DNA of 64,000 nucleotides. Origin: UBA7803 sp963822255 (lineage in GTDB: Bacteria; Pseudomonadota; Gammaproteobacteria; Pseudomonadales; Azotimanducaceae). Position 1 is the stretch's first letter. Each line of letters opens with the position of its first letter. This document shows positions 53,808-62,910 of this stretch, piece by piece. The notes under the pieces were generated by a model that searched no databases, was not told where the DNA came from, and saw only the letters and a list, made by a program, of their open reading frames with translations. The stretch is taken from positions 248,001 through 312,000 of the forward strand of contig CAWGGV010000001.1 of assembly GCA_963822255.1 (NCBI GenBank), in the 5' to 3' direction. A program made the translations under genes and the position numbers.

Positions 53808-54001
53808 GACTTGGTCCTCCGGATGCAGGCCGAGCGACGGCCCTTGGGTGAACATCGTAACCGATCGGCAGGCAACGGCGATTGCGGGCGATGCGCGGAC
53901 GGATTCAGCACCCGGCAGCCCGCGTAATGCCTTGCAGCGTGTCGTCACAGGCGGGTAGCCTGTGCCACACCGCGCGATCGTCGTGCTGGGAAGCCGATCA
54001 C

Positions 54002-55615
54002 TTGCCGAACGACGTTTTCCTGTCCTATGCCAGCGCCGATCGGGAGGTCGCCCGTTCCCTGGCGGCGTATCTTGCCGACTGCGGGCTCACCGTCTGGTGG
54101 GATCGCCACATTCGTCCCGGGGAGCGCTTCGAGTCCGCCATCGACGCCGCGCTGGATGATGCCCGGTGTGTGCTCGTGCTGTGGTCCAGCGCCTCGGTGG
54201 CCTCCGACTGGGTGCAGGCGGAAGCCCAGGAGGGGCTCGACCACAAGACCCTGGTGCCCGTCCTCATCGAGAACGTCCGGGTGCCCCTGGGATTCCGCCG
54301 ACTCAACGCGGTGGATCTGCGCGGGTGGCCGCATACCCACTCACAGGATGAAGTCGCCCGCCTGTGCGAGCGGATCGGCGCGGTGGCGAAGTCCGCCGCG
54401 CCGCACGTGGCCGCGATAGCGGAGGACGAGGCGCAACCGTCCGTCGCCATGCTGCCGCTGGTGACCATGAACGCGGCCGAGGACGGTGAGACCCTGTCCG
54501 CGGGCGTCACCAGCGAGGTAATCGGGGCGCTGGCGCGGCTGCCGGGCTTCTTCGTCATTGCCTTCGGTTCCACCTGGGGCTATCGCGGCCAGCCTCGCGA
54601 TCCCCGCACCGTGTCCGCCGAGCTGGGCGTGCGCTACGTGGTGCAGGGCAGCCTGCTGCGCGCGGCGAACCGCGTCCGGGTCATGGTCGAGCTGGTCGAC
54701 GCGCCGATCCGCAAGCAGCTCTGGTCGGAATCGTTCGACATCGCCCTGACCCTGGCCGACCTCCTCGACATGCAGCACGACATCGCCTCGGGCATCGCCG
54801 GGCGGCTGCAGCCTCGGCTGCTCTCTGCCGAGCGGCTGCGCAGCCTCGCCAAACCGCCCGAAACCCTGGCGGCGTGGCAGCTGGTTCATCGCGCCCGGCC
54901 CGCCTACGTGACCCAGGAGTCCGGCGCCCAGGCCATGGCGCTGCTGCGCCGCGCCATCGAACTGGACCCGACCTACGTGGAAGCCCACGCTCTGCTCGCC
55001 CAGCACCTGTCGTTCATGAGCATCGTCATCGACGTGCGCTACGCGGAGCAGGCCCTGGCGGTCATCGATCGGGCCTTGACCTTGGATCCCGACAACGAGC
55101 TGGCGCTGGTGGCCTCCGGCATGTCGTACGTGAATCTGGGGCAGTACGAGCACGCGTTGTCCTGCTGTGAGCGCGCGGTGGAGCTGAACCCGAATCTCGC
55201 CAATGCCTGGGCGCATCTCGGCATCGCCACCCTCGGCGCGCGCAAGGACGGCCCCGCGGCGCTCGCGCACATCGCCCGCGCGTTCGCGCTCAGCCCGCGC
55301 GACGAGGCGGCGCACCTGTGGTACCACCTGCAGGCGCCCTGTTACGCCCAGGCCGGAGATATTCGGGCGGCCGCCGAGGCCACCGCAAAATCGCTGCGCC
55401 ACTACCCCGGCTGGTTCTTCTCCTGGCTGTGCCGGGCCCAGTACCTGGCCCTGCTGGACGATCAGCCTGGCGCCCGGCAGGCCTGGGCCGAGGCGCGCAA
55501 GCGCTATCCGCCGCTCACCCTCGAGCTGTACCGGAAGATGGTGGCGTTCTCACCGTTGTCCGAGGATCTCAATCGGCGAATCGTCGATGCGCTGGGCGCT
55601 GCCGGGGTCGGCTGA
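54002..55615 (+). CDS. TIR domain - TolB-N-like domain - TPR protein
   Basis: About 537 residues from TTG 54002 (start uncertain; an ATG at 53927 is in frame). Residues 1-135 are a TIR domain: NDVFLSYASADREVARSLAA, LTVWWDRHIRPGERFESAID and ASDWVQAEAQEGLD, which includes the glutamate position used by NAD-cleaving TIRs. Next is a FlgO/TolB-N-like domain (LGVRYVVQGSLLRAANRVRV). The C-terminus has tetratricopeptide repeats (MALLRRAIELDPTYVEAHAL, CCERAVELNPNLANAWAHLG). This resembles TIR proteins related to class III adenylate cyclase accessory regions, without the cyclase. Signalling or defence role possible. Confidence 0.82.
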   Translation: MPNDVFLSYASADREVARSLAAYLADCGLTVWWDRHIRPGERFESAIDAALDDARCVLVLWSSASVASDWVQAEAQEGLDHKTLVPVLIENVRVPLGFRRLNAVDLRGWPHTHSQDEVARLCERIGAVAKSAAPHVAAIAEDEAQPSVAMLPLVTMNAAEDGETLSAGVTSEVIGALARLPGFFVIAFGSTWGYRGQPRDPRTVSAELGVRYVVQGSLLRAANRVRVMVELVDAPIRKQLWSESFDIALTLADLLDMQHDIASGIAGRLQPRLLSAERLRSLAKPPETLAAWQLVHRARPAYVTQESGAQAMALLRRAIELDPTYVEAHALLAQHLSFMSIVIDVRYAEQALAVIDRALTLDPDNELALVASGMSYVNLGQYEHALSCCERAVELNPNLANAWAHLGIATLGARKDGPAALAHIARAFALSPRDEAAHLWYHLQAPCYAQAGDIRAAAEATAKSLRHYPGWFFSWLCRAQYLALLDDQPGARQAWAEARKRYPPLTLELYRKMVAFSPLSEDLNRRIVDALGAAGVG

Positions 55616-55646
55616 CCACCCTTCACACCACCTGAGAGATACCCGC

Positions 55647-58547
55647 ATGAAACTGTTCGAGGGCAATTTTCAGTCCCGGGGGTTCGCCGTGGAGCTGCCG
55701 CGCGAGGCGATCGAGGCGGCGCTGCCGCGTCAGCTCGCGCTGGCACGGCATCATGGCGATCGCGTCCCGCTCTACTTCCTCGCCGGCGAGCAGGCCATCG
55801 GTCCGTCCGGCTTCCCGTTGGCCGAACGCTACTCCGAGGCGATCTTCGCGGTGCCCGGCGTGGTGCTGCGCCAGGCGCCGCAGGGCGAGCGCTACGTGTG
55901 GATGCCGCTGCTCTACGTCAATCGCCTGCTGCCCATCGTGGTGAACGCCATCTACGGCTTTCCCAAGCGGCTGGCGCGGTTCACCTGGAGCGACGGCGCC
56001 CTCGAGATTCACGAGCCGTTGTCGAGCCTCCCCCGGGTGCGGCTGCAATGGCAGGATTCCGAGCGCGGCGCAGCGCTTTCGTCGCACCAGCGGCTGAGCG
56101 ACGCGGCCTGGCAGGATCCCGCCATCAACTTCATCCTGGGCGTGCCGCTCGCGGCGCGCATGCAGTTCGTCCCCGGCGAGATGCTGGTGCCCAGCCGGAT
56201 CCACGCGGCCTTCCAGGTGCCGGCGCTGCCGTTCCTGCCCGCCGAGGTCACGGTTCCGGCCATCGAGCCCGAGACCCTCGGCGGCTTCCGAACGGTGCAG
56301 GACTACAGCTTCGGGCTCGCCCAACCGGTGTCCTCGGATGCCCCCGGCGGCGAGGTGCCGACGCCGGTTCCCCGCACCGGCCCGCCGCGCAAGATTGCCA
56401 TCCTCGGCGGCGGCGTGGGCGCGGTCACGGCCGCCTTCGCGCTGACCTCGCTGCCCAACTGGCAACAGCGCTACCAGGTCACCGTGTACCAGCAGGGCTG
56501 GCGCCTGGGCGGCAAGGGCGCCAGCGGCCGCAACGGCGACGCCGGGCAGCGCATCGAAGAGCACGGGCTGCACGTCTGGGCGGGCTTCTACGACAACGCG
56601 TTCCGCTGCTTTCAGCAATGCTACGCGGCGCTCGAGCAGGCCGGCATCGACGGCGTGTTCGCGAGCTGGCGCGAGGCCTTCACCCAGCAGAGCCTGGTGG
56701 TCCAGCACGAGCATCTGAATGGCGCCTGGTGCCCGATCACCACCCATTGGCCGAGCAACGACGCGGTGCCCGGATCAGGCCGCGAAGCCTTGAGCGACGC
56801 CGATTACGTGCACATGCTGCTGGCGTTCCTCGGCAGATCGTTCCAGCAGCCGCCGAAGGCCTTGGGGCAGCAGACCCTGGCGCTGGCGGAGGAGCCGCTG
56901 GCGGGGCACCCGGCCCTCGACTGGTTGACGTCCCTCGACTCGGTGATGCCGGCGCCCCTGGTCTCCGGCCCCGGCGAGACGGTTCTCCATGACGTAACGG
57001 ATACCGCGCTGCATCTGGCAGAGCGGCTGCTGGGCGGCGCGCGGGCGCTCGATGCCGACGCGCCGCTGCAGGCGCATCCGCAGCTGCCGGTCTGGCTGCG
57101 CGACCTGCTCGAGCGCTTTCAGACCCGTCTCGATGCGATGTTCGAGGACGACCTCAAGGACCACGAGCAGCTCTATGCCTGGTATCTGCTGATGAGCGTC
57201 GGCGTCGCCACCGCACGTGGGATGATCGAGGAGAACGTGTTCGAACGCGGCTTCGACGCGCTCGACGAGCTGGATCTGCGCGCCTTTCTCGAGCGTTACG
57301 GCGCGCCCCGCCTGGTGCTGGAGTCCAGCGTGCTGCGGGGCGCCTACGACTACGTGTTCGGCTACCAGGATGGCGACGTGGCGCGGCCGCGGCTGGCCGC
57401 CGGTGTGGGGCTGCGTGGCGCGATCCGGGTGTTCCTCACCTACAAGGGCTCGATCATGTGGAAGATGAACGCCGGCATGGGCGACACCATCTTCACCCCT
57501 TACTACAAGCTGCTCCGGCACCGCGGAGTGCGCTTCGAGTTTTTCAGCAAGGTCACCAATCTCGGCGTCGGCGGCGACCGGATCGTCGCCATCGACATCG
57601 ACCGCCAGGCGGCGCTCAAAGACCGGGCGCGCGGCTACGATCCGCTGCGCCGGGTCGGCGCCCTGGACTGTTGGCCGGACCGTCCAGACTGGGATCAGCT
57701 GGTAGACGGCGACGCTCTCGCGGCTGCCAAGGTCAACTTCGAGTCGGCCTGGTGCGACCGGCCCGCCGCGCAGAAGCTGACCTTGAAGGTCGGCACGGAC
57801 TTCGACGACGTCATCCTCGGCATTCCGCCGGCCGCGTTTCCCGTCATCGCCCCGGAGCTCGACCGGCAGCCGCGCTGGAAAGCCATGACGGACCACATGT
57901 ACGCGGTGCAGACCCTGGCCATGCAGCTCTGGTTGCAGCCGGCGCTGCCCGAGCTCGGCTGGCCCTACGGCGCCACCATCTCAACCTCTTACGTGGAAGC
58001 GTGGTCGACATGGGCGGACATGTCGCACCTCTTGCCGGCGGAGGACTGGCCGACCGACGCTCCGCGCAACATCGCCTACTTCTGCGGCGTGCTCGCCGAT
58101 GCGCCAAGCGCCGAGTTTGGCCGGCGCGACTTTCCCGAGCGCCAGCTCGCGCGGGTGAAAGAAAGCGCCGACGCCTGGCTCGACGCCAACATCGACTACC
58201 TGTGGCCGCGCGCGGTACGGCCGGACGGCCGGTTCAACGCTGCCCTGATGCGCTCGTCGTACTACCGCGCCAACATCGATCCCGGCGACCGCTACGTGCT
58301 GTCGCTGCCGGGCACCACCCGCTATCGGCTGCGAGCGGACGAATCCGGCTTTGCCAACCTGGCACTGGCCGGCGACTGGACCCGCACGTCCATCAACGCG
58401 GGCTGCGTGGAGGCGGCCACCATGTCGGGACTGCGTGCCGCCGCCGGGATATCCGGGGAGTACGTGCGCATCGACGACGACGTGGATCCTCGGGGGGACG
58501 TGGTGTCGGCGGAGCTGGCGGAGCAGGTCGCGCCGGCCGTCGGCTGA
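55647..58547 (+). CDS. Acetoacetate-decarboxylase-like domain fused to desaturase-like FAD protein
   Basis: 966 residues. The first ~235 (GFAVELPREAIEAALPRQLA, VNRLLPIVVNAIYGFPKRLA) resemble the acetoacetate decarboxylase/lipocalin-like fold. From about residue 245 an amine oxidase/carotenoid-desaturase-type flavoprotein follows: KIAILGGGVGAVTAAFALTS, YQQGWRLGGKGASGRNGDAG, EEHGLHVWAGFYDNAF, and near the end NLALAGDWTRTSINAGCVEA, the FAD-contact GDWT motif. Relatives of the second part include hydroxysqualene dehydroxylase HpnE. A 31-bp gap separates it from the TIR gene. Substrate unknown, probably an isoprenoid or lipid. Confidence 0.85.
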   Translation: MKLFEGNFQSRGFAVELPREAIEAALPRQLALARHHGDRVPLYFLAGEQAIGPSGFPLAERYSEAIFAVPGVVLRQAPQGERYVWMPLLYVNRLLPIVVNAIYGFPKRLARFTWSDGALEIHEPLSSLPRVRLQWQDSERGAALSSHQRLSDAAWQDPAINFILGVPLAARMQFVPGEMLVPSRIHAAFQVPALPFLPAEVTVPAIEPETLGGFRTVQDYSFGLAQPVSSDAPGGEVPTPVPRTGPPRKIAILGGGVGAVTAAFALTSLPNWQQRYQVTVYQQGWRLGGKGASGRNGDAGQRIEEHGLHVWAGFYDNAFRCFQQCYAALEQAGIDGVFASWREAFTQQSLVVQHEHLNGAWCPITTHWPSNDAVPGSGREALSDADYVHMLLAFLGRSFQQPPKALGQQTLALAEEPLAGHPALDWLTSLDSVMPAPLVSGPGETVLHDVTDTALHLAERLLGGARALDADAPLQAHPQLPVWLRDLLERFQTRLDAMFEDDLKDHEQLYAWYLLMSVGVATARGMIEENVFERGFDALDELDLRAFLERYGAPRLVLESSVLRGAYDYVFGYQDGDVARPRLAAGVGLRGAIRVFLTYKGSIMWKMNAGMGDTIFTPYYKLLRHRGVRFEFFSKVTNLGVGGDRIVAIDIDRQAALKDRARGYDPLRRVGALDCWPDRPDWDQLVDGDALAAAKVNFESAWCDRPAAQKLTLKVGTDFDDVILGIPPAAFPVIAPELDRQPRWKAMTDHMYAVQTLAMQLWLQPALPELGWPYGATISTSYVEAWSTWADMSHLLPAEDWPTDAPRNIAYFCGVLADAPSAEFGRRDFPERQLARVKESADAWLDANIDYLWPRAVRPDGRFNAALMRSSYYRANIDPGDRYVLSLPGTTRYRLRADESGFANLALAGDWTRTSINAGCVEAATMSGLRAAAGISGEYVRIDDDVDPRGDVVSAELAEQVAPAVG

Positions 58548-58569
58548 GGCGAAGCGTCCATCGGGACGT

Positions 58570-58944
58570 TTATTCGTTCAGCCAGGTAAGCGCCGCGTCC
58601 TCGCTGTCGAAGTGCCGCACCTCGCCGGAGACGAACCACGCGCCCACTTTGGCCGCCAGTTCCTGCCAGCGCTTGTTGTCGAGAATGGCGATCCTGTCGA
58701 ACTGCCTGCCGTGCCGGAGCCCCAGCCGGAAGTCGTCCCACGCCGCGTGCAGCTCCCAGCCGTCGAGCTCGGACAGGTCGAAATACGCCCGAACGTGTCG
58801 CTCGTCGACACCGTCGAGGGCCGAGTCGACCACGGGCGTGATTGCCTGGTAGTCATCGTGGGTCAGTTTGCCCACGCCTTTGAATGCGAGAAAGTATCGG
58901 TCGCCGGTACGTTCGACGCCGACGGACAAACCATGTCGCTTCAT
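58570..58944 (-). CDS. SpoIIAA/STAS-like domain protein
   Basis: 124 residues. GDRYFLAFKGVGKLTHDDYQ, HVRAYFDLSELDGWELHAAW and GRQFDRIAILDNKRWQELAA match the SpoIIAA-like family (STAS fold, often lipid- or signal-binding). The conserved phosphorylatable serine of true SpoIIAA is absent, as usual in this family. Strong GGAGG upstream. Convergent with the desaturase-like gene. Confidence 0.88.
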   Translation of the reverse strand: MKRHGLSVGVERTGDRYFLAFKGVGKLTHDDYQAITPVVDSALDGVDERHVRAYFDLSELDGWELHAAWDDFRLGLRHGRQFDRIAILDNKRWQELAAKVGAWFVSGEVRHFDSEDAALTWLNE

Positions 58945-59022
58945 CTTTCACCTCCTGGCGTGCTGAGCGTAAGCAAGAGTATCAGGGCGTGTATCCGCCA
59001 CATGTCGTTGGTGGGGGCGCCG

Positions 59023-60488
59023 TCAGGACGTTGTCGACCCGTCCGACGTCGCCCGGCGCTTGCGCAGCCGGTCGAGCAGCGGCGGGGAATACCAGGCCGG
59101 AGCGTCACCGGCAACGAACGCTTCGATGTTCGGCGTCTCCGGACGGGCGCCGCCGAGAAGGTAGATCAGCACCGCAATCGCAGCGCCGCCCAGCGCGAGG
59201 CCCATGCCGACCCAAAGGGCCAAGCCGGTGCTGGCCACCCCGGTGACGAAGTGCGCGAAGATCGGGGCGATCATGAACGCGGCCATAGCGCGCATGAGCT
59301 CAACGATCGCGAACACCCGCTGCAGGCTCGGCGATCGCAGGGAGAAGCCCGCGGCGAACAATGCCGGAGCGACCGTCGCCCCAAGCCCAAGGCCGGTGAC
59401 GGCCGAGGCGAGCAACGTCAAGGTCTGGCTCGGTGGCAACTGGATGCGGAAGATCCCGATGCCCGCGGCCAGGACGAGCATTCCGACCAGCGGCAGAAAC
59501 TGCATCTGCCGCTTCTTCATGACGATGCCCAGGGCAATCGCTGCCACCACCGCGCCGGCGAGCTCCGGCACGTAGAGCAGGCCCACGTGCACCGCGCTGT
59601 AGCGCTCGTACAACAGGCTGGTGGTCAGCCGGGTGACCGAGACGGAGGCTGCCGCGGCGAACAGCGCGATCACCAATCCCGCCACGGGGACGGTGCTCGT
59701 CAGCACCGGCCGGACGATGAGCAGTGGTCGCGCAGCCCGGTACTGGACACGACCAGGAGGGCGATCATGGCAAGACCACCGAGCAACGGCACGAGCGTCT
59801 GCACAGCAAGCAAGTCGTGGGTGCGCAGCTCGGAGGCACCGTAGAAGGCCGCCGTCGACCCGAGAGCGGCGAGGCCGATGGCCCGAGGTTCCCACGGCGC
59901 GCTCCGGTCGGCCGGCGGCTGGTGCTCGTAGGTCAGGAGCGCCAGCAGCAGCGCCGCTGTGGCAATGCCGGCGATGATCCAGAACAGCGGCCGCCAGCCG
60001 TGGGCATGTGCCTGGAGCCCGCCGATCAATGGCCCGGCCGCCACCGCGCCGAAGATGCCCATGCTCATGATCACCGCCGTCTTGCGCAGCCTTTCCACGC
60101 CGAAGCCGATCACAAGCGGCGGCACCGCGCCGATCAGCAGCAGGCTCGTGCTCAGTCCCTGCACGATGTGTCCGGCCAGGAACATGCCCGCATTCTGCGC
60201 GGCCGCCGTCAGAACGGAGCCAACGACCAGCAGCGACCCGTACACCAGCAGCAAGCCGCGCTGCGGCAGGTGCTGGGCGAGCTGAACCGCCACCACCGTC
60301 CCTACCGCGTAGCCGGCGTTGCCCATGCCGGACGCCAGCGCCATGGTCTGCCGGCTCATGTGCAGTTGGCGGGTGATGGTCTCTTCGATCGGTCCGATCG
60401 CGGCGGACAGCGCGAGGTACGGGACCAACGCGCATACGACCATCGCCGCCACCGCCCAGTAGTGTTGGGCCAGGGGTCCGCGGCGCAT
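59023..60488 (-). pseudogene. MFS transporter split by one frameshift
   Basis: N-terminal part from MRRGPLAQHYWAVAAMVVCA (60488) covers about eight helices to MIALLVV. There the frame changes near 59748: QYRAARPLLIVRPVLTSTVP continues in another frame to the C-terminus, ending at 59023. A single missing G in CTGGTCGTGTCC would explain it. Rejoined, about 488 residues, 14-helix MFS type (DHA2-like). The sequence is conserved on both sides, so this is either a fresh mutation or a sequence error. Confidence 0.82.
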
Positions 60489-60823
60489 CACGACGAGCCG
60501 GCATCGACGTCGGATTTCAATGAAGCTTCCATAGCGCTCTCCTTGTTGCCGTGGCCCTTTCGCACAAGTGCCGTGGCCCTTTCGCACAAGTGCCGTGGCC
60601 CTTTCGCACAAGTGCCGTGGCCCTTTCGCAAGGGTCGGGCCAACAAGGCCCCCGGGACAGGCGCTCGCCGTCCCGCGACCGCGCGGGAAGCGGGCCGCCG
60701 GAGGCCAGGACCTGCGGTCCCCAGCTCACTCCGCCCGAAGCTTGACCATTAAGCGCCTGCTATCTATCGTCGTGGCCTTCGGACCATCCCCGGGGCTACT
60801 GGGAAGTATTTCTGCGTGACAGC
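60489..60823. other. 335-bp intergenic region between divergent MFS and TonB-receptor genes
   Basis: Contains the 22-bp tandem repeats (60547-60634). The remaining 190 bp before the receptor start show no clear gene; a receptor promoter is presumably here, but no convincing -35/-10 pair was picked. Confidence 0.6.
60547..60634. repeat. Tandem 22-bp repeat, four units
   Basis: Unit GCCGTGGCCCTTTCGCACAAGT (period 22, GTGG at 60551, 60573, 60595 and 60617). The first three units are identical and the last diverges after TTTCGCA. Each unit begins GTG and ends CAC around a CCTTTCG core. Located 60-145 bp upstream of the MFS start. Probable iterated protein-binding sites or a simple expanded repeat. 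Confidence 0.9.
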
Positions 60824-62809
60824 GTGCGCCGAATAATTCCTCCGCTTTGCGTGGCGGTCCTGATGGCCCTGTGTGGCCGCGCTTTTGCCGATAATCCGGA
60901 GCAGCTGCTCGACCTTTCCCTCGAAGAGCTCGGGCAGGTGCAGGTGTCGTCGGTGTCCCGGCGGGCGGAGAGAGTCAACGACGTGCCCGCCTCGGTCTAC
61001 GTGATTACCCGGGAACAGATTCAACGCTCCGGTGCCACCAGCATCCCGGAGGCGCTCCGGCTCGCTCCCGGGGTCGAGGTGGCCCGGAACGGCGCGCATT
61101 CGTGGACGATCTCCATGCGCGGCTTCAGCAACAACCTGTCGAACAAGCTGCTGGTGCTCATAGACGGGCGCAGCGTGTATTCGCCCCTGTTCGCGGGGGT
61201 CTTCTGGGACGCACAGGATACGCTGCTCGATCTGGTGGACCGCATCGAGGTGATAGCCGGTCCCGGCGGCGCCATCTGGGGGTCCAACGCCGTCAACGGG
61301 GTCATCAATATCATCACCCGATCCGCCTGGGACACCCAAGGCGGGCTGGTGCAGGTCGCTGCAGGTAACGAAGAGGAGCTGACCGCGGGCCTGCGCTACG
61401 GCGGAACCATCGGTGGCGATCTGGCTTACCGGGGATATGTGAAGCATTTCGAGCAGGACGATGCCCGACTGCTGTCCGGCGGCGGTGCTAGAGACAGGTG
61501 GGACATGCAGCAGGCCGGATTCCGCGTGGACTGGGCACCTTCCCCGACGAGCTCCCTGTCCGTGCAGGGGAATGTTTACGATGCCGACGAGTCGGCCCTG
61601 GTGCTTTCCGACTTCACCCTGGGCACCTTGCCGAAGACGGACGTGCCCGGCACCGTGGACGCCTCCGGGCACAACCTGCTCGCGCGCTGGGAACGGCAGC
61701 TCGGTGGTGGTGCCTGGCTTCAGCTTCAGGGTTACTACGACCACACCGAACGCGACACCCCCGGCAACTACGCCGAAAGGCGGAACACCGGTGACATGGA
61801 GCTGGTGCACAACCTTCGGCAGCGGGGCCGCCATGCGCTCATCTGGGGAGCGGGAGTGCGGGTAACCGGAGACCACATCGACAACACCACGCTCTCGATG
61901 TTCGTGCCGGCGAGCCGAACCGACCAGACGTACAGCGCCTTCATCCAGGACCGAATCACGCTGAAGGAACGGTGGCTGCTGACCGTAGGTACGAAGCTGG
62001 AGCACAACGATTACAGCGATTTCGAGAATCAGCCGACCGTCCGCCTTGCGTGGCTGCCGACCGACCGGCAAACGCTGTGGACGTCCGTGTCGCGGGCGGT
62101 CCGTATTCCAGCGAGGCTGAACCAGGACCTCAGCTTCACCCTTCCCGTGGCGGTCCCGAACCTGCCGGTACCGTTCTACGTGAACGTGCGCGGCACGTCG
62201 CAGTTCAAGCCGGAGCGACTGGTGGCGTACGAGGCCGGCTACCGGTTCGGGTTTTCCGACCACCTGACGGCCGACCTCGCGCTTTACCTGCACGACTATG
62301 ACCAGCTGATGACCAACCGGGTCACCGGCGGCCCGGAGCTGGTGCCCGGTCCGTCGCCGTACCTCATCCTGCACGCCGTGCAGTCCAACGACATGCGCGG
62401 CCAGGTGTATGGCGGCACCCTCGACGTAAAATGGCAGGTTCTCCCGGAGTGGCGCGTGGAGTTCCAGTACTCGCACACCGATTTCGACCTGGAACTCGCG
62501 CCGAGCGGCACGGACCCGACGGCGACGAACGTGGGAGGGAATACGCCGAAGAATCAGGCCGCCTTGTATTCCTACCTGCAGATTACCCGGAACCTGAACC
62601 TGTACACGGGAATCCGCCATGTCGACCGGCTGCCCAACCAGGGGGTTCCGAGCTACACCGCCCTCGACGTCAACCTCAACTGGCAGGTAATGCCTGCGCT
62701 GACCGCCTCACTGACGGCGCGCGACGTCGGCGACCCGCGCCATCCCGAGTTTGGTGGCGGCAGCGAAATCGAGCGCAGCCTGCTCGCCCGGTTGACCTGG
62801 CAATTCTGA
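60824..62809 (+). CDS. TonB-dependent outer-membrane receptor
   Basis: 661 residues. Leader VRRIIPPLCVAVLMALCGRAFA (start GTG), then the plug: EELGQVQVSSVSRRAERVND, VPASVYVITREQIQRSGATS, IPEALRLAPGVEVARNG and RMRGFSNNLSNKLLVLIDGR-type motif, GPGGAIWGSNAVNGVINIIT. The 22-strand barrel follows, ending LLARLTWQF with the terminal aromatic typical of Omp85 recognition. The EELxxVxVxSVSRR leader is of the kind found in cobalamin- or iron-type receptors of marine gammaproteobacteria. Ligand unknown. Confidence 0.92.
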   Translation: MRRIIPPLCVAVLMALCGRAFADNPEQLLDLSLEELGQVQVSSVSRRAERVNDVPASVYVITREQIQRSGATSIPEALRLAPGVEVARNGAHSWTISMRGFSNNLSNKLLVLIDGRSVYSPLFAGVFWDAQDTLLDLVDRIEVIAGPGGAIWGSNAVNGVINIITRSAWDTQGGLVQVAAGNEEELTAGLRYGGTIGGDLAYRGYVKHFEQDDARLLSGGGARDRWDMQQAGFRVDWAPSPTSSLSVQGNVYDADESALVLSDFTLGTLPKTDVPGTVDASGHNLLARWERQLGGGAWLQLQGYYDHTERDTPGNYAERRNTGDMELVHNLRQRGRHALIWGAGVRVTGDHIDNTTLSMFVPASRTDQTYSAFIQDRITLKERWLLTVGTKLEHNDYSDFENQPTVRLAWLPTDRQTLWTSVSRAVRIPARLNQDLSFTLPVAVPNLPVPFYVNVRGTSQFKPERLVAYEAGYRFGFSDHLTADLALYLHDYDQLMTNRVTGGPELVPGPSPYLILHAVQSNDMRGQVYGGTLDVKWQVLPEWRVEFQYSHTDFDLELAPSGTDPTATNVGGNTPKNQAALYSYLQITRNLNLYTGIRHVDRLPNQGVPSYTALDVNLNWQVMPALTASLTARDVGDPRHPEFGGGSEIERSLLARLTWQF

Positions 62810-62910
62810 CCCGGCGGCGTCCGGCATCCCGGGAAGCAAGAGCTCCGGAGCACAATGTGGTCGGCTGCGCCGGCAGGTAAACTGGTTGCCATTTAGGAGT
62901 GAGCATCCCG

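Noticed and set aside
54002..55615. Calling the TIR/TPR protein an adenylate cyclase
   Set aside because: The TolB-N and TPR parts resemble regions attached to class III cyclases, but no cyclase catalytic domain is present.
60547..60634. 22-bp repeats as a CRISPR array
   Set aside because: Units are directly adjacent with no unique spacers, and no cas genes are present.
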